This document shows, piece after piece, positions 7,743 through 15,700 of a stretch of DNA of 60,461 nucleotides. The stretch spans positions 1-60,461 of the forward strand of contig JAAHFN010000016.1 in the NCBI GenBank assembly GCA_010672965.1. Reading direction: 5' to 3'. The position numbers and the translations under genes were made by a program. The notes below the pieces were generated by a model, which was not told the DNA's origin, did not search any database, and saw only the letters and a program-made list of their open reading frames with translations. The stretch comes from Oscillatoria sp. SIO1A7 (GTDB lineage Bacteria; Cyanobacteriota; Cyanobacteriia; Cyanobacteriales; Laspinemataceae). Each line of letters starts with the position of its first letter. The first letter of the stretch is position 1.

Positions 7743-8177
7743 ATGACTTCCACTACCCAGCAACTGCCTCCAAATCTAGAAAAGATTATTAAAAAGTTTC
7801 AGCGCATCACCGAAGAGAAACGACGCTACGAATATCTGCTGTGGTTTGCGAAGCGGATGCCGCCTTTTCCCGATGAGGCCAAAATTCCCGCCTATCGGGT
7901 ACCGGGCTGTGTGTCCCAGGTGTATGTCACCGCTACCCTTCAAGACGGGTGCATTGTTTACCAGGCCGATGCGGATGCTCAAATTCCCAAGGGGCTGGTG
8001 GGACTATTGATAGAAGGACTCAATGGCATGCCACCGGAAGAGGTTGTGCAGTTGTCCCCCGACTTTATTCAGCTAACTGGGCTAAATGTCAGTCTCACCC
8101 CGTCTCGGAGCAATGGTTTCTACAATATTTTCAAGACCATGCAGCAACGGGCGATCGCCCTTACAGATTCTCTCTAG
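7743..8177 (+). CDS. sufE: SufE-family sulfur transfer protein
   Basis: SufE accepts persulfide sulfur from the cysteine desulfurase SufS and hands it to the SufBCD scaffold for Fe-S cluster assembly. The 144-residue protein has the family pattern KIIKKFQRITEEKRRYEYLLWFAKRMPP, then IPAYRVPGCVSQVYV with the sulfur-accepting cysteine at residue 56, and IPKGLVGLLIEGLNGMPPEEV. The C-terminus LTPSRSNGFYNIFKTMQQRA is also standard. Length is normal for SufE. The ATG at 7743 follows a repeat-rich gap. The next gene starts 20 bp after its stop and may be cotranscribed. Confidence 0.92.
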   Translation: MTSTTQQLPPNLEKIIKKFQRITEEKRRYEYLLWFAKRMPPFPDEAKIPAYRVPGCVSQVYVTATLQDGCIVYQADADAQIPKGLVGLLIEGLNGMPPEEVVQLSPDFIQLTGLNVSLTPSRSNGFYNIFKTMQQRAIALTDSL

Positions 8178-8197
8178 CGATTCGAGGAGGCGAGCAA

Positions 8198-8902
8198 ATG
8201 CAATGGGCAATTTTGAGTGGTATTGAGGGCAATTTAGCGGCTTATGAGGCAGTGTTGCAGGATATGCGAGAGCAGCGCAATCCGGTTACTGACCTATACA
8301 TAATCGGAGATGCGATCGGGCTAAAGGGTGATAATGATGCGACGATCGAGCGACTGAGATCGCCCCGCTCGGGAGAACTCGAACCCCAGGTTTGTATGGG
8401 TTGGTGGGAAGAGCAATGCTTTAGTTTGCATGGGCTCAGTGGGTTGCCAGATGCCCCGGAACTGATGGCCCAATTTGGGGGGGATGGGGTCAAGCAACTG
8501 TGGGAATCGGTATCGCGGGAGTCGGTGGGGTGGTTGCGATCGCTCCATTTCGGCTTTCATGAGTTGGACTGCTTGCTCATCCACGGCAGTACCGTGAGCT
8601 ATGCCGACGAGTTGACCCCAGAGACACCTGCAATTCAGTTGTGCGATCGCCTCATCCGCGCCGATGCCAATACCCTATTTTGCGGGCGATCGGGCCTAGC
8701 CTTTGAATGTTGGGTTCAACCCCAGCAATTACGCTCGACAGTCACGACCCTAGATGGGAAACAGGAGCCACAGGAACAGGGGAAAACACCCCGCCGCGTG
8801 GTGGGGGTTGGCTCTGTAGGGCGCACCCAAGGTCTGGCAACCTACGCCCGATATAACCCTGGCAACGATCGCGTGACCTTTAGCACTGTAACCTACGGAT
8901 AA
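8198..8902 (+). CDS. Metallophosphoesterase-like protein with altered metal site
   Basis: A 234-residue protein starting MQWAILSGIEGNLAAYEAVL, with GAGGAGG about 8 bases before the ATG. Fold and order resemble YfcE/ApaH-like phosphoesterases: ILSGIEGNL aligns with ISDIHGNL, LYIIGDAIGLKGDN with the GD motif, and LIHGS with the HGS motif. The first metal-binding Asp and His of DxH are replaced by Gly and Glu, so hydrolase activity is doubtful. The C-terminal part (ADELTPETPAIQLCDR, FCGRSGLAFECW) is partly duplicated in the fragment at 10213-10350. It lies 20 bp behind sufE, suggesting cotranscription. Confidence 0.7.
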   Translation: MQWAILSGIEGNLAAYEAVLQDMREQRNPVTDLYIIGDAIGLKGDNDATIERLRSPRSGELEPQVCMGWWEEQCFSLHGLSGLPDAPELMAQFGGDGVKQLWESVSRESVGWLRSLHFGFHELDCLLIHGSTVSYADELTPETPAIQLCDRLIRADANTLFCGRSGLAFECWVQPQQLRSTVTTLDGKQEPQEQGKTPRRVVGVGSVGRTQGLATYARYNPGNDRVTFSTVTYG

Positions 8903-9327
8903 ACCCAAAGCTGTCGATGAAGACCTGCCGCTTTAGCTTCATTCTCTTTGAGAGGAGGCGATCGCGTGGGTCTCCTTGGGTTTTGGCGATAAGTAAAACT
9001 TATATATACCCCAAGTCAAGGCGCGCCTTTTTTTCTCCAAAATTGCATACTGAGATACAATTTACACCACCCAGGAAAGCCTATCTCGTTCCCCATCACC
9101 ACTTAACCGGCAATATTCTTAACAATTTGTAAAGATTATAGTGTACGATGTCTAAGGGTGACGAGCGTTATAATATTGATCTCAGAGGTAAAATATCGCC
9201 CTGCACGATCGTGCTGCGATACCTCTACACAGGCAAGCTAACGTTCTACCCAAAAACGATTTAACTGTTACGACTGAATCGTTCGACGAATACGCTTACT
9301 GACCCGTTTACTGACTGAACTCTATCT
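8903..9327. promoter_or_regulatory. Intergenic region with candidate folE promoter
   Basis: This 425 bp region has no convincing gene. A TATAAT hexamer at 9169-9174, about 150 bp before folE, is the best candidate -10 box, but no good -35 is visible at the right distance. The stretch GCACGATCGTGC at 9203-9214 is a 12-base perfect palindrome that could bind a regulator. Both are suggestions only. Confidence 0.3.
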
Positions 9328-9966
9328 ATGACCTTCTCCATTTCACGCGACGATATCCGCAAGCAGGCTATCCTTACTCAAGCTAAAGCTCCCGTTTCGG
9401 ACGAGGAAATGCGGCAAGCAGTCCGCACCTTGCTCCTGGGTTTAGGGGAAGATCCAGATCGCGAAGGTCTGCGCGACACCCCCAAACGGGTCGTTAAAGC
9501 CCTGAAGTTTCTGACCTCCGGCTATAACCAATCCCTGGATGAATTGTTGAATGGGGCCATATTTGAAGAAAATACCCAAGAAATGGTGTTGGTGCGTGAC
9601 ATAGACTTGTTTAGCTCCTGCGAACACCATATCCTGCCTATTTTGGGACGCGCCCATGTCGCCTACATTCCCAATGGCAAAGTCATTGGTTTATCCAAAA
9701 TTGCGCGCATTTGTGAAATGTATGCCCGTCGCTTGCAGGTGCAAGAACGGCTGACTCAACAAATTGCTCATGCCTTGCAGGGACTCTTGCGACCGCAAGG
9801 GGTTGCTGTGGTGGTGGAAGCGACTCATATGTGCATGGTCATGCGCGGGGTGCAAAAACCGGGTTCCTGGACCGTAACCAGTTCCATGCAAGGGGTGTTT
9901 GCAGAGAATGCCAATATGCGTCAGGAGTTTATGGATTTGATTCGCCATCCCTTATCGAAGCACTAA
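9328..9966 (+). CDS. folE: GTP cyclohydrolase I
   Basis: FolE converts GTP to dihydroneopterin triphosphate, the first step towards folate and, in cyanobacteria, pterin glycosides. The 212-residue protein shows [19 protein letters not shown], then [19 protein letters not shown] with zinc ligands near C98 and H101, [20 protein letters not shown], and the second cysteine in [11 protein letters not shown] (about C169). The end [18 protein letters not shown] is the normal family tail. All active-site residues I can check are present and length is typical. The gene stands alone, downstream of a 425 bp intergenic region. Confidence 0.95.
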   Translation: MTFSISRDDIRKQAILTQAKAPVSDEEMRQAVRTLLLGLGEDPDREGLRDTPKRVVKALKFLTSGYNQSLDELLNGAIFEENTQEMVLVRDIDLFSSCEHHILPILGRAHVAYIPNGKVIGLSKIARICEMYARRLQVQERLTQQIAHALQGLLRPQGVAVVVEATHMCMVMRGVQKPGSWTVTSSMQGVFAENANMRQEFMDLIRHPLSKH

Positions 9967-10043
9967 GGATTTCTTCCTCAGCAGCCCAGCCGTTGCTCTA
10001 GCTACTGCTCGTTCCACCCACCTGGGAAGGACCTATACGAGCG

Positions 10044-10550
10044 ATGGAGGCAGAAGCAGAACGCTTTACTGCTATGCGGGAACGCCTGCGATCGCAATTG
10101 TCGGTTCTAGAGGAGATTTATTTTAACGGTCGTCCCCAACAGCGGCTGCCGGGGAATCTTAATATTAGCGTCGGCCTTGGATGGGGCGGCGCTCCTGCTG
10201 GGATTGCAGCAGATGAACTCACCCCAGAGACACCTGCGATTCAGTTGTGCGATCGCGCAGGGGCTCCCGAGGAGCATCGCCTCATCCGCGCCGATGCCAA
10301 TACCCTATTTTGTGGGCGATCGGGTCTGGCCTTTGAATGTTGGGTGACTCCCCAGACAGATCGACTCTCACGACCCGACTGTGTGGGTCAAACCGCCCGC
10401 TTTCGGTATCTCAGCCGCAAAACGAAGAGATCCTACTTGTACTACATCCGAGACTTTATCCTGTTTGACCACAAGCGCCACCCCAGAGAGATGGGAGCCC
10501 CAGAAATCCGCGTTTCCTTCATTCCCAAACTCGTTTCAGCGTCAGCGTAA
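10044..10550 (+). pseudogene. Chimeric remnant: cysteine desulfurase piece fused to phosphoesterase piece
   Basis: The frame is open for 168 codons but is made of fragments. Residues 5-43 (RFTAMRERLRSQL ... NGRPQQRLPGNLNISV) match the C-terminal region of NifS/IscS-type cysteine desulfurases, whose PLP and catalytic parts are absent. From 10213 the DNA closely copies 8606-8730 of the phosphoesterase gene (ELTPETPAIQLCDR ... RADANTLFCGRSGLAFECW), with an extra in-frame 24 bp insert encoding roughly AGAPEEHR beside a HIP1 site. The rest matches nothing recognised, and its end overlaps the Uma2 gene antisense. I infer that a recombination product joined two gene fragments; a functional protein is unlikely. 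Confidence 0.65.
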
Positions 10551-11133
10551 ACCCTGGCAAAACCTGCTCTCCCGATAACTGTTTCGGATTCTCTAACACC
10601 TCAACAGCTTGGCCCGGACGATAAATCTCCACACGCTTATTTTTGGGGTCAATTAACCAGCCCAACTGTGCCCCATTCTCTAAATACTCCTGCATCTTTG
10701 CCCGTAGATCCTTGAGAATGTCGGTTTCCGATCGCAACTCGATCGCAAAGTCTGGACACAGGGGCGCAAAACCCTTGCGTTGCTCTGGGGTCAGAGCGTC
10801 CCAACGCTCTTGACGTACCCATGAAGCATCAGGAGAACGGGTTGCTCCATTAGGCAGTTCAAACCCACTTGAAGAATCGAAAGCCAAACCATGACCCCCT
10901 TCTTCTTCAATCCACCGGGCGAGGAAGTAGCTGAGTTTCAAGTTGCGATTGCCAGTTTCGCTACCCGTTGGTGGTGTCACGATAAATTCTCCTGTTGCAG
11001 TTCTCTCAAGTCGAAGTTCGCGATTCGCCGCAGCCAGCATTGCAAACTGCTCCGGTGTCACGCGCAGGGTCAATTCCTGGGGAAGTTGGAGCCATAGGGG
11101 TTTAGATTGAGCGGAAGCTTGGACGACCATCAT
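10519..11133 (-). CDS. Uma2 (DUF820) family protein
   Basis: A 204-residue member of the Uma2/DUF820 family, a PD-(D/E)XK nuclease-like fold greatly expanded in cyanobacteria. Recognisable parts are LTLRVTPEQFAMLAAANRELRLERTATGEFIVTPPTG, the SPDASWVRQERWDAL segment containing the conserved PD, and FAIELRSETD with K in the next helix (DLRAKMQEYLENGAQLGWLIDP). The C-terminus (VEIYRPGQAVEVLENPKQL) is the standard end. The biological role of the family is not established; nuclease activity is predicted only from the fold. This sequence is quite distinct from the duplicated Uma2 pair at 17047 and 18126. Confidence 0.85.
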   Translation of the reverse strand: MMVVQASAQSKPLWLQLPQELTLRVTPEQFAMLAAANRELRLERTATGEFIVTPPTGSETGNRNLKLSYFLARWIEEEGGHGLAFDSSSGFELPNGATRSPDASWVRQERWDALTPEQRKGFAPLCPDFAIELRSETDILKDLRAKMQEYLENGAQLGWLIDPKNKRVEIYRPGQAVEVLENPKQLSGEQVLPGFTLTLKRVWE

Positions 11134-11165
11134 TCTACATCACACGGCTATCTCACTCCCATCTT

Positions 11166-11225
11166 AGCAGTCAGCGGTCGGTGCGTCAGCGGTCAGCAGT
11201 CAGCGGTCAGCGGTCAGCAGTCAGC
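11166..11225. repeat. GTCAGCR heptamer tandem repeat (STRR-like)
   Basis: About eight copies of GTCAGCG/GTCAGCA run head to tail directly into a family A element. Shorter tracts occur at 20174-20207, 22037, 34395, 42955 and 51545-51590, always intergenic. Confidence 0.8.
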
Positions 11226-11377
11226 TATAGCGTTTCTCAAATAAGTGTAATAAAAAACGAAAATGTAGGGGCGACAGCATCCCTGCAACCATCTCGGCTG
11301 TTTAACGGAAATTTCCGTAATGGGATGCTTCGCCCGCTTCGCCCGAGAAATATCACATCAATTTGATAACCGCTATA
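11226..11377 (+). mobile_element. Family A MITE-like element, copy 3
   Basis: It begins TATAGCGTTTCTCAAATAAG and ends AATTTGATAACCGCTATA, in the same orientation as copy 1 and about as long (152 bp). The interior has GTAGGGGCGACAGCATCCC and ATGGGATGCTTCGCCC. CCCAATG heptamers follow at 11409-11446. Confidence 0.8.
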
Positions 11378-11408
11378 GAGCTAAAAGCTGAAAGCTGAAA
11401 GCTTTTTT

Positions 11409-11446
11409 GCCCAATGCCCAATGCCCAATGCCCAATGCCCAATTCC
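11409..11446. repeat. CCCAATG heptamer tandem repeat (STRR-like)
   Basis: About five CCCAATG units precede two copies of a CCAATTCCGCTCTTC unit, which also occurs at 54834-54850. The heptamer recurs at 12688-12712, 24897-24928 (inverted), 27022-27064, 33774-33804, 45167-45206 (inverted) and 54805-54922. Confidence 0.85.
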
Positions 11447-11474
11447 GCTCTTCCCAATTCCGCTCTTCCCAACC

Positions 11475-11978
11475 TTACGTCCGTACTTCAATTTTTCTCA
11501 CATTCAATCCCTCTGCTTGCTGAGGTTCTTCAAAATATTGAGTTACTTGTAAGAAAACCTCCTTCGTATCGAAACTAGAACGCTCTGGTTGTTCTTGTTG
11601 CCTTTTAGCAATATGTTGAAGACAAATTTCGTTGCTGGCTTCGAGATAAACCATTTCATGTGGAGATTCTACTTCGGCACTTAAATTCTTAAACCACGCT
11701 CTTTGTGAGGCAGTATTCGCCGGGAAGTCCATAACGACATTCGTTCCGGCGCACAAAATATCTTGCGCTAGCTTTTTGACAAGCGATCGAAGTTGGCGAG
11801 AAAATTTGAGATAGTCGTCGAAAGATGTAATTTGGCCTGGATAAAGTTGAGAGAGCCAGGTGTCCTCAGAGATCGCAACGGTGTTTTTCTCCTTCGACAG
11901 CTCGATGGACATTGAAGTCTTGCCAGCGCCCATCTTGCCGCAGAAAAAAATCAAAGTTCCTTTAGATTCCATATCCAT
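11475..11978 (-). CDS. P-loop kinase-like ATPase (AAA_33 / zeta-toxin fold)
   Basis: A 167-residue nucleoside-kinase-fold protein. LIFFCGKMGAGKTSMSIELS contains the Walker A motif GKMGAGKT at about residues 14-21. AISEDTWLSQLYPGQIT supplies the acidic substrate-side residue, and GTNVVMDFPANTASQRAWF corresponds to the second acidic strand. CLQHIAKRQQEQPERSSFDTKEVF looks like the lid with arginine residues. This architecture is shared by small-molecule kinases and zeta toxins; no antitoxin-like partner is adjacent, so a metabolic or resistance kinase is equally possible. Substrate unknown. The start at 11978 is preferred; M3 is an alternative. Confidence 0.7.
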   Translation of the reverse strand: MDMESKGTLIFFCGKMGAGKTSMSIELSKEKNTVAISEDTWLSQLYPGQITSFDDYLKFSRQLRSLVKKLAQDILCAGTNVVMDFPANTASQRAWFKNLSAEVESPHEMVYLEASNEICLQHIAKRQQEQPERSSFDTKEVFLQVTQYFEEPQQAEGLNVRKIEVRT

Positions 11979-11998
11979 CGATTAATACTACTTCTGTA

Positions 11999-12237
11999 TG
12001 AAGCTGCAACAAATAACGACCTTTATCTGCCGTTCGGGCTGAGCGGAGCCGAAGCCCAGCGCCTGCGCGCTTGCGCTTAGCCCAGCTAATGAACAAATAA
12101 CGACCTTTATTCGCCGTTCGGGCTGAGCGGAGTCGTAGGCGAAGCCTGCCCGGAGGGCATAGACCAGCTAACTTAGCCTACTGGGCTTCGACTCCGCTCA
12201 GCCCGAACGGTGGGTGCATCTTCATAAAGAATTGGTC
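11999..12237. repeat. Composite palindromic repeat, full copy
   Basis: The left end TGAAGCTGCAACAAATAACG and right end CATCTTCATAAAGAATTGG match the unit at 3014-3181. The interior has three CCGTTCGGGCTGAGCGG segments (two direct, one inverted), so this copy seems to have grown by internal duplication. It occupies most of the gap between the kinase-like gene and the orphan antitoxin. Confidence 0.7.
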
Positions 12238-12351
12238 TCCGCGATCGCCATTGCATCACTCTGGCGAAAATATAGCGATTCGCCTTCTTTCGACCCAATT
12301 CCCCATTCCCCATTCCCAATTCCCAATTCCCCATTCCCCCATTCCTAATTT

Positions 12352-12585
12352 TCATAGTCCCCAAAAAGAATCTGGTAAGGGCTCGTCAAAATCATCGCTC
12401 ATCACCATTGCCTCATAATTTAATCCCACCTTGGATGTCGCGGGTTGCTCCATAGGCAAGGGCATGACTTTGGCTAAAGGTACTCCTTCGCGAGTCAATA
12501 GCACCTCTGTCCGCTCTTCAAGCTCGGACAAGAAATCTATTAAGTTTTCAGATAAGTTAGCAATATCAAAGGTTTTCTGTGACAT
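12352..12585 (-). CDS. Orphan type II antitoxin (Phd/VapB-like)
   Basis: A 77-residue protein: MSQKTFDIANLSENLIDFLS, then LLTREGVPLAKVMPLPMEQ, then an acidic tail ending DFDEPLPDSFWGL. The middle segment is the typical strand of the Phd/VapB swapped-dimer DNA-binding domain, and the DFDxPLPxxFW tail is the toxin-binding motif common in cyanobacterial VapB-type antitoxins, usually paired with a PIN-domain VapC. No toxin gene follows: downstream on this strand lies only repeat DNA (11999-12350). It is therefore an orphan, or the toxin was lost when repeats expanded. Confidence 0.75.
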   Translation of the reverse strand: MSQKTFDIANLSENLIDFLSELEERTEVLLTREGVPLAKVMPLPMEQPATSKVGLNYEAMVMSDDFDEPLPDSFWGL

Positions 12586-12712
12586 TTTTTTATCTTTCCC
12601 AAGTTCCCCTTGTCAAGTATAACTTATTCTGCTAAACCTCGCACCTGAGCCTGCCGTAGGCGTAGCCTGCCCGGAGGGCATAGGAGCCCAATTCCCAATG
12701 CCCAATGCCCAA

Positions 12713-15700
12713 TTAACCTCCATCGGTGAAACCTAAATTCCTCAACTCCTCCACCGTCACGCCCAAGACCCGCGCCACCTCTGCCAACAATTCCGCATCC
12801 TGGGTAGCTCGATAAAGCTCTCCTAACCTCTGCAAACAATTGCCAAGCCAATGCTCGTCTTGAAACTCAGCCCAAATCTCTAAAGCTTTCATATAATTGG
12901 CCTTTGCCTCCTGCAGTTCCCCCAGTTCTTCGGCAGCTTGTCCTAATTGGTAATAAGTGCCCGCTTGGGAAAAGAGATCGCCATATTCGATCTTGATAGC
13001 GAGAGCTTGTTCATAGAATTGCCGTGCCTCGGGTAGCTCCCGCAATTGTTGGGCAATTCTTCCCAACTGGTGGTAGGTCTTGGCTTGGGAATAGCGATCG
13101 CCTTGTTTGTCATATATATCAAGAGCCTGTTGGAAGAATTGCCGCGCCTCGGGAAACTCCCGCAATTGTTGGGCAACATTTCCCAAGTTGTGGTAGGTGC
13201 TGGCCATAGAATGGCGATCGCTATATTCGCTAAAAATACTGAGAGCTTCTTGGTATAATTGCCGTGCCTCGGGTAAAGAGCGCAATTTTTGGGCAACTAC
13301 TCCCAACTGGTGGTAGGTCTTGGCTTGGGAATAGCGATCGCCATCCTCGATATAGATAGCGAGAACTTCTTGGTATAATTGCCGTGCCTCGGCAAACTCG
13401 CGCATTTCTTCTGCAACTCTTCCCAAATTGTGGTAGGTCTTGGCTTGGGAATGGCGATCGCCATACTCGATATAGATAGCGAGAGCTTGCTGGTAGAATT
13501 GCCGCGCCTCGGCGAACTCTCGCATTTCTTGGGCCACTATTCCCAACTGGTGGTAGGTCTTGGCTTGGGAAAAGCGATCGCCATCCTCGATTTTAATAGC
13601 GAGAGCTTCTTGGTAGAATTGCCGCGCCTCGGCAAACTCCCGCAATTCTTCGGCAACTATTCCCAATTGGTGGTAGGTGCCAGCTTGGGAATGGCGATCG
13701 CCATATTCGATCTTGATAGCCAGAGCCTGTTGGTAGAATTGCCTCGCCTCGGAGAACTCTCGCAATTCTTCGGCAACTCTTCCCAACTGGTGGTAGGTCA
13801 TTGCCAAAAACCTCTGCCTCTCTCTCTCTTCTATACCGCTGAGGTTTGGAAGCAATGCCAAGAGTTGCTGGTAAGACTCCTGGGCTTGAGGATAATTCTT
13901 GGTCTCTAAGTAGCAGTAAGCCAGCATACCCAATGCCGTAGCTATTTCCAGACCCATTTTCCCCGTTTGCAGATCGGCGGGATAGGCTTCTAAGGCTCGA
14001 TTGACGAACTGCGACAATTTCAGGGCGCTTGGGAAATCGTTACTAAACCGAAAATAGTCAAGCAAACAGAAGAAAATCCTAACGCCTTCCTGCCTTGCCA
14101 AGCAGAGCTGCAGGGCGCGGTAGAGATTTTCATATTCCAGGCGGCAGAGGGCGAGACCCAATTGCCGCTCTTGGGGCTCCTTGGATTGCATCAAGTTATA
14201 GTAGCTGTCTGCTAGCCCTCGACAGTGATTTTTAAATCCTTCCTCCAGAGCCGCGCCGGTGGCCTCCTCCAGTTCCACTAGCTTGGTTTTGAGAAAGTAG
14301 GGAAAAACGGGTTGAATCGTCAAAAGGTGTGGATTAGCCGAGTCTATAGGCGAGAGCAGTCCCCAGGTAATGGCTTGGTCTAGCGCCTCGTCGAACTTGT
14401 CGAAGCTATAACTCTCGAAGGCAGCCAGCTTTTGCAATTCTTGAATGTAATTGGGGATACCCGTGCGATAAATAAAGCCGCTAAACGGTGCCAAGCATAA
14501 GAGCAGTTTTTGGGCGTCGGGGGAAAGATTGCTGTGGGAATATTCGACGCATTTGAGAATGCTTTTGGTTTTATCGTCGCTGCCGCTATCCAAATTGACA
14601 TCTGCTGCGGCCAAGGCTTCCAGAATTTCTGCTGGGGATTGGCCCTTGAGGTTGGCCAGGACTACTTCCATCGCCAGGGGATAGCCCGCCAGCAGTTTCA
14701 TCAGGCGGTTAAATTCCGGATCTTGACGCACGGCCTCGATTCGGTTTGCTGCTAAATGGCCTGCTAAATGGCGCTTGAGGATATTTTGAGCTAAGAGGGA
14801 ACGAGCTTCCGGGTCTAAGCCGCGCAAAAAATAGACATTATTTTTAAAAGTGCTATCTCGCAGCCAAGCCTCGTCGCTGCGAGACCCCAGCACTACCCGG
14901 GTTGCGCCGCCGACTAAGCGAGCTAAGAAATCGCGAATCTGGTTTCGCTCCTCTTCCGGCAGGGTATTGGGAATCGCCAAAGCTTCTCCGGTGACGGATT
15001 CCAAATTATCCAAAATGAGGATATGGGGTTCGGCGCGCAACTTGCGGATTAATTTTTCCAGGCGCGCTGGCAGATTCGTAGCCTGAAACTTGGCCAAGTC
15101 GAAACGAGAATATAGCCCCTCGCCTATTTGCCACAAAATCTGCTCTAGAGTCCAAGCCTTTTGGTCGTAGCCAAAATAGAATATTTCCTTAGCAAAATTG
15201 GTAGTCTGCCACCATTCGCGCAGATAATTGAGCAGGGTAGTTTTGCCGCTGCCGCCCATCCCCTGTAAAAGCAGGATATTGCCGCGCAGCAGGGCTTTCT
15301 CTATTTTGAGAATCTCCAAATCCCGTCCCACAAAGCCGTATTCTGGCTCGGGAAAGCGATATTTACTCCCCAGCGCCTGATAATATTGCTCCTCTTCTTC
15401 TTGGGCGAACGGGCGCAAGTTTAGATTTAGGGTTCGATTGGCATAGGCCACTGGCAGCAGCCAGTCTTCTAGGTCTATCTGCGAATTAAAATAGGCTCTG
15501 CGATTCTTATTATTATAGAGTTCCCTGCGACCGAGGCGGATGGCGGAGGCGATATCTTGTTTGGCAAAAAGATGGCCATAGAGCTGCTCCATCATTAGAG
15601 CCGCTGCAGTGACCGTAACGGAATAGCCCATTGCCACGACTATATTCGTCCCCGCTGCCATCAAGCGACTGCCCAGGCTGGTTTCTCGGAAATCTTCTGG

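Noticed and set aside
12943-13909. Long open frames antisense and out of frame to the TPR array
   Set aside because: They mirror the 120-bp repeats in other frames; repeat periodicity keeps them open without coding meaning.
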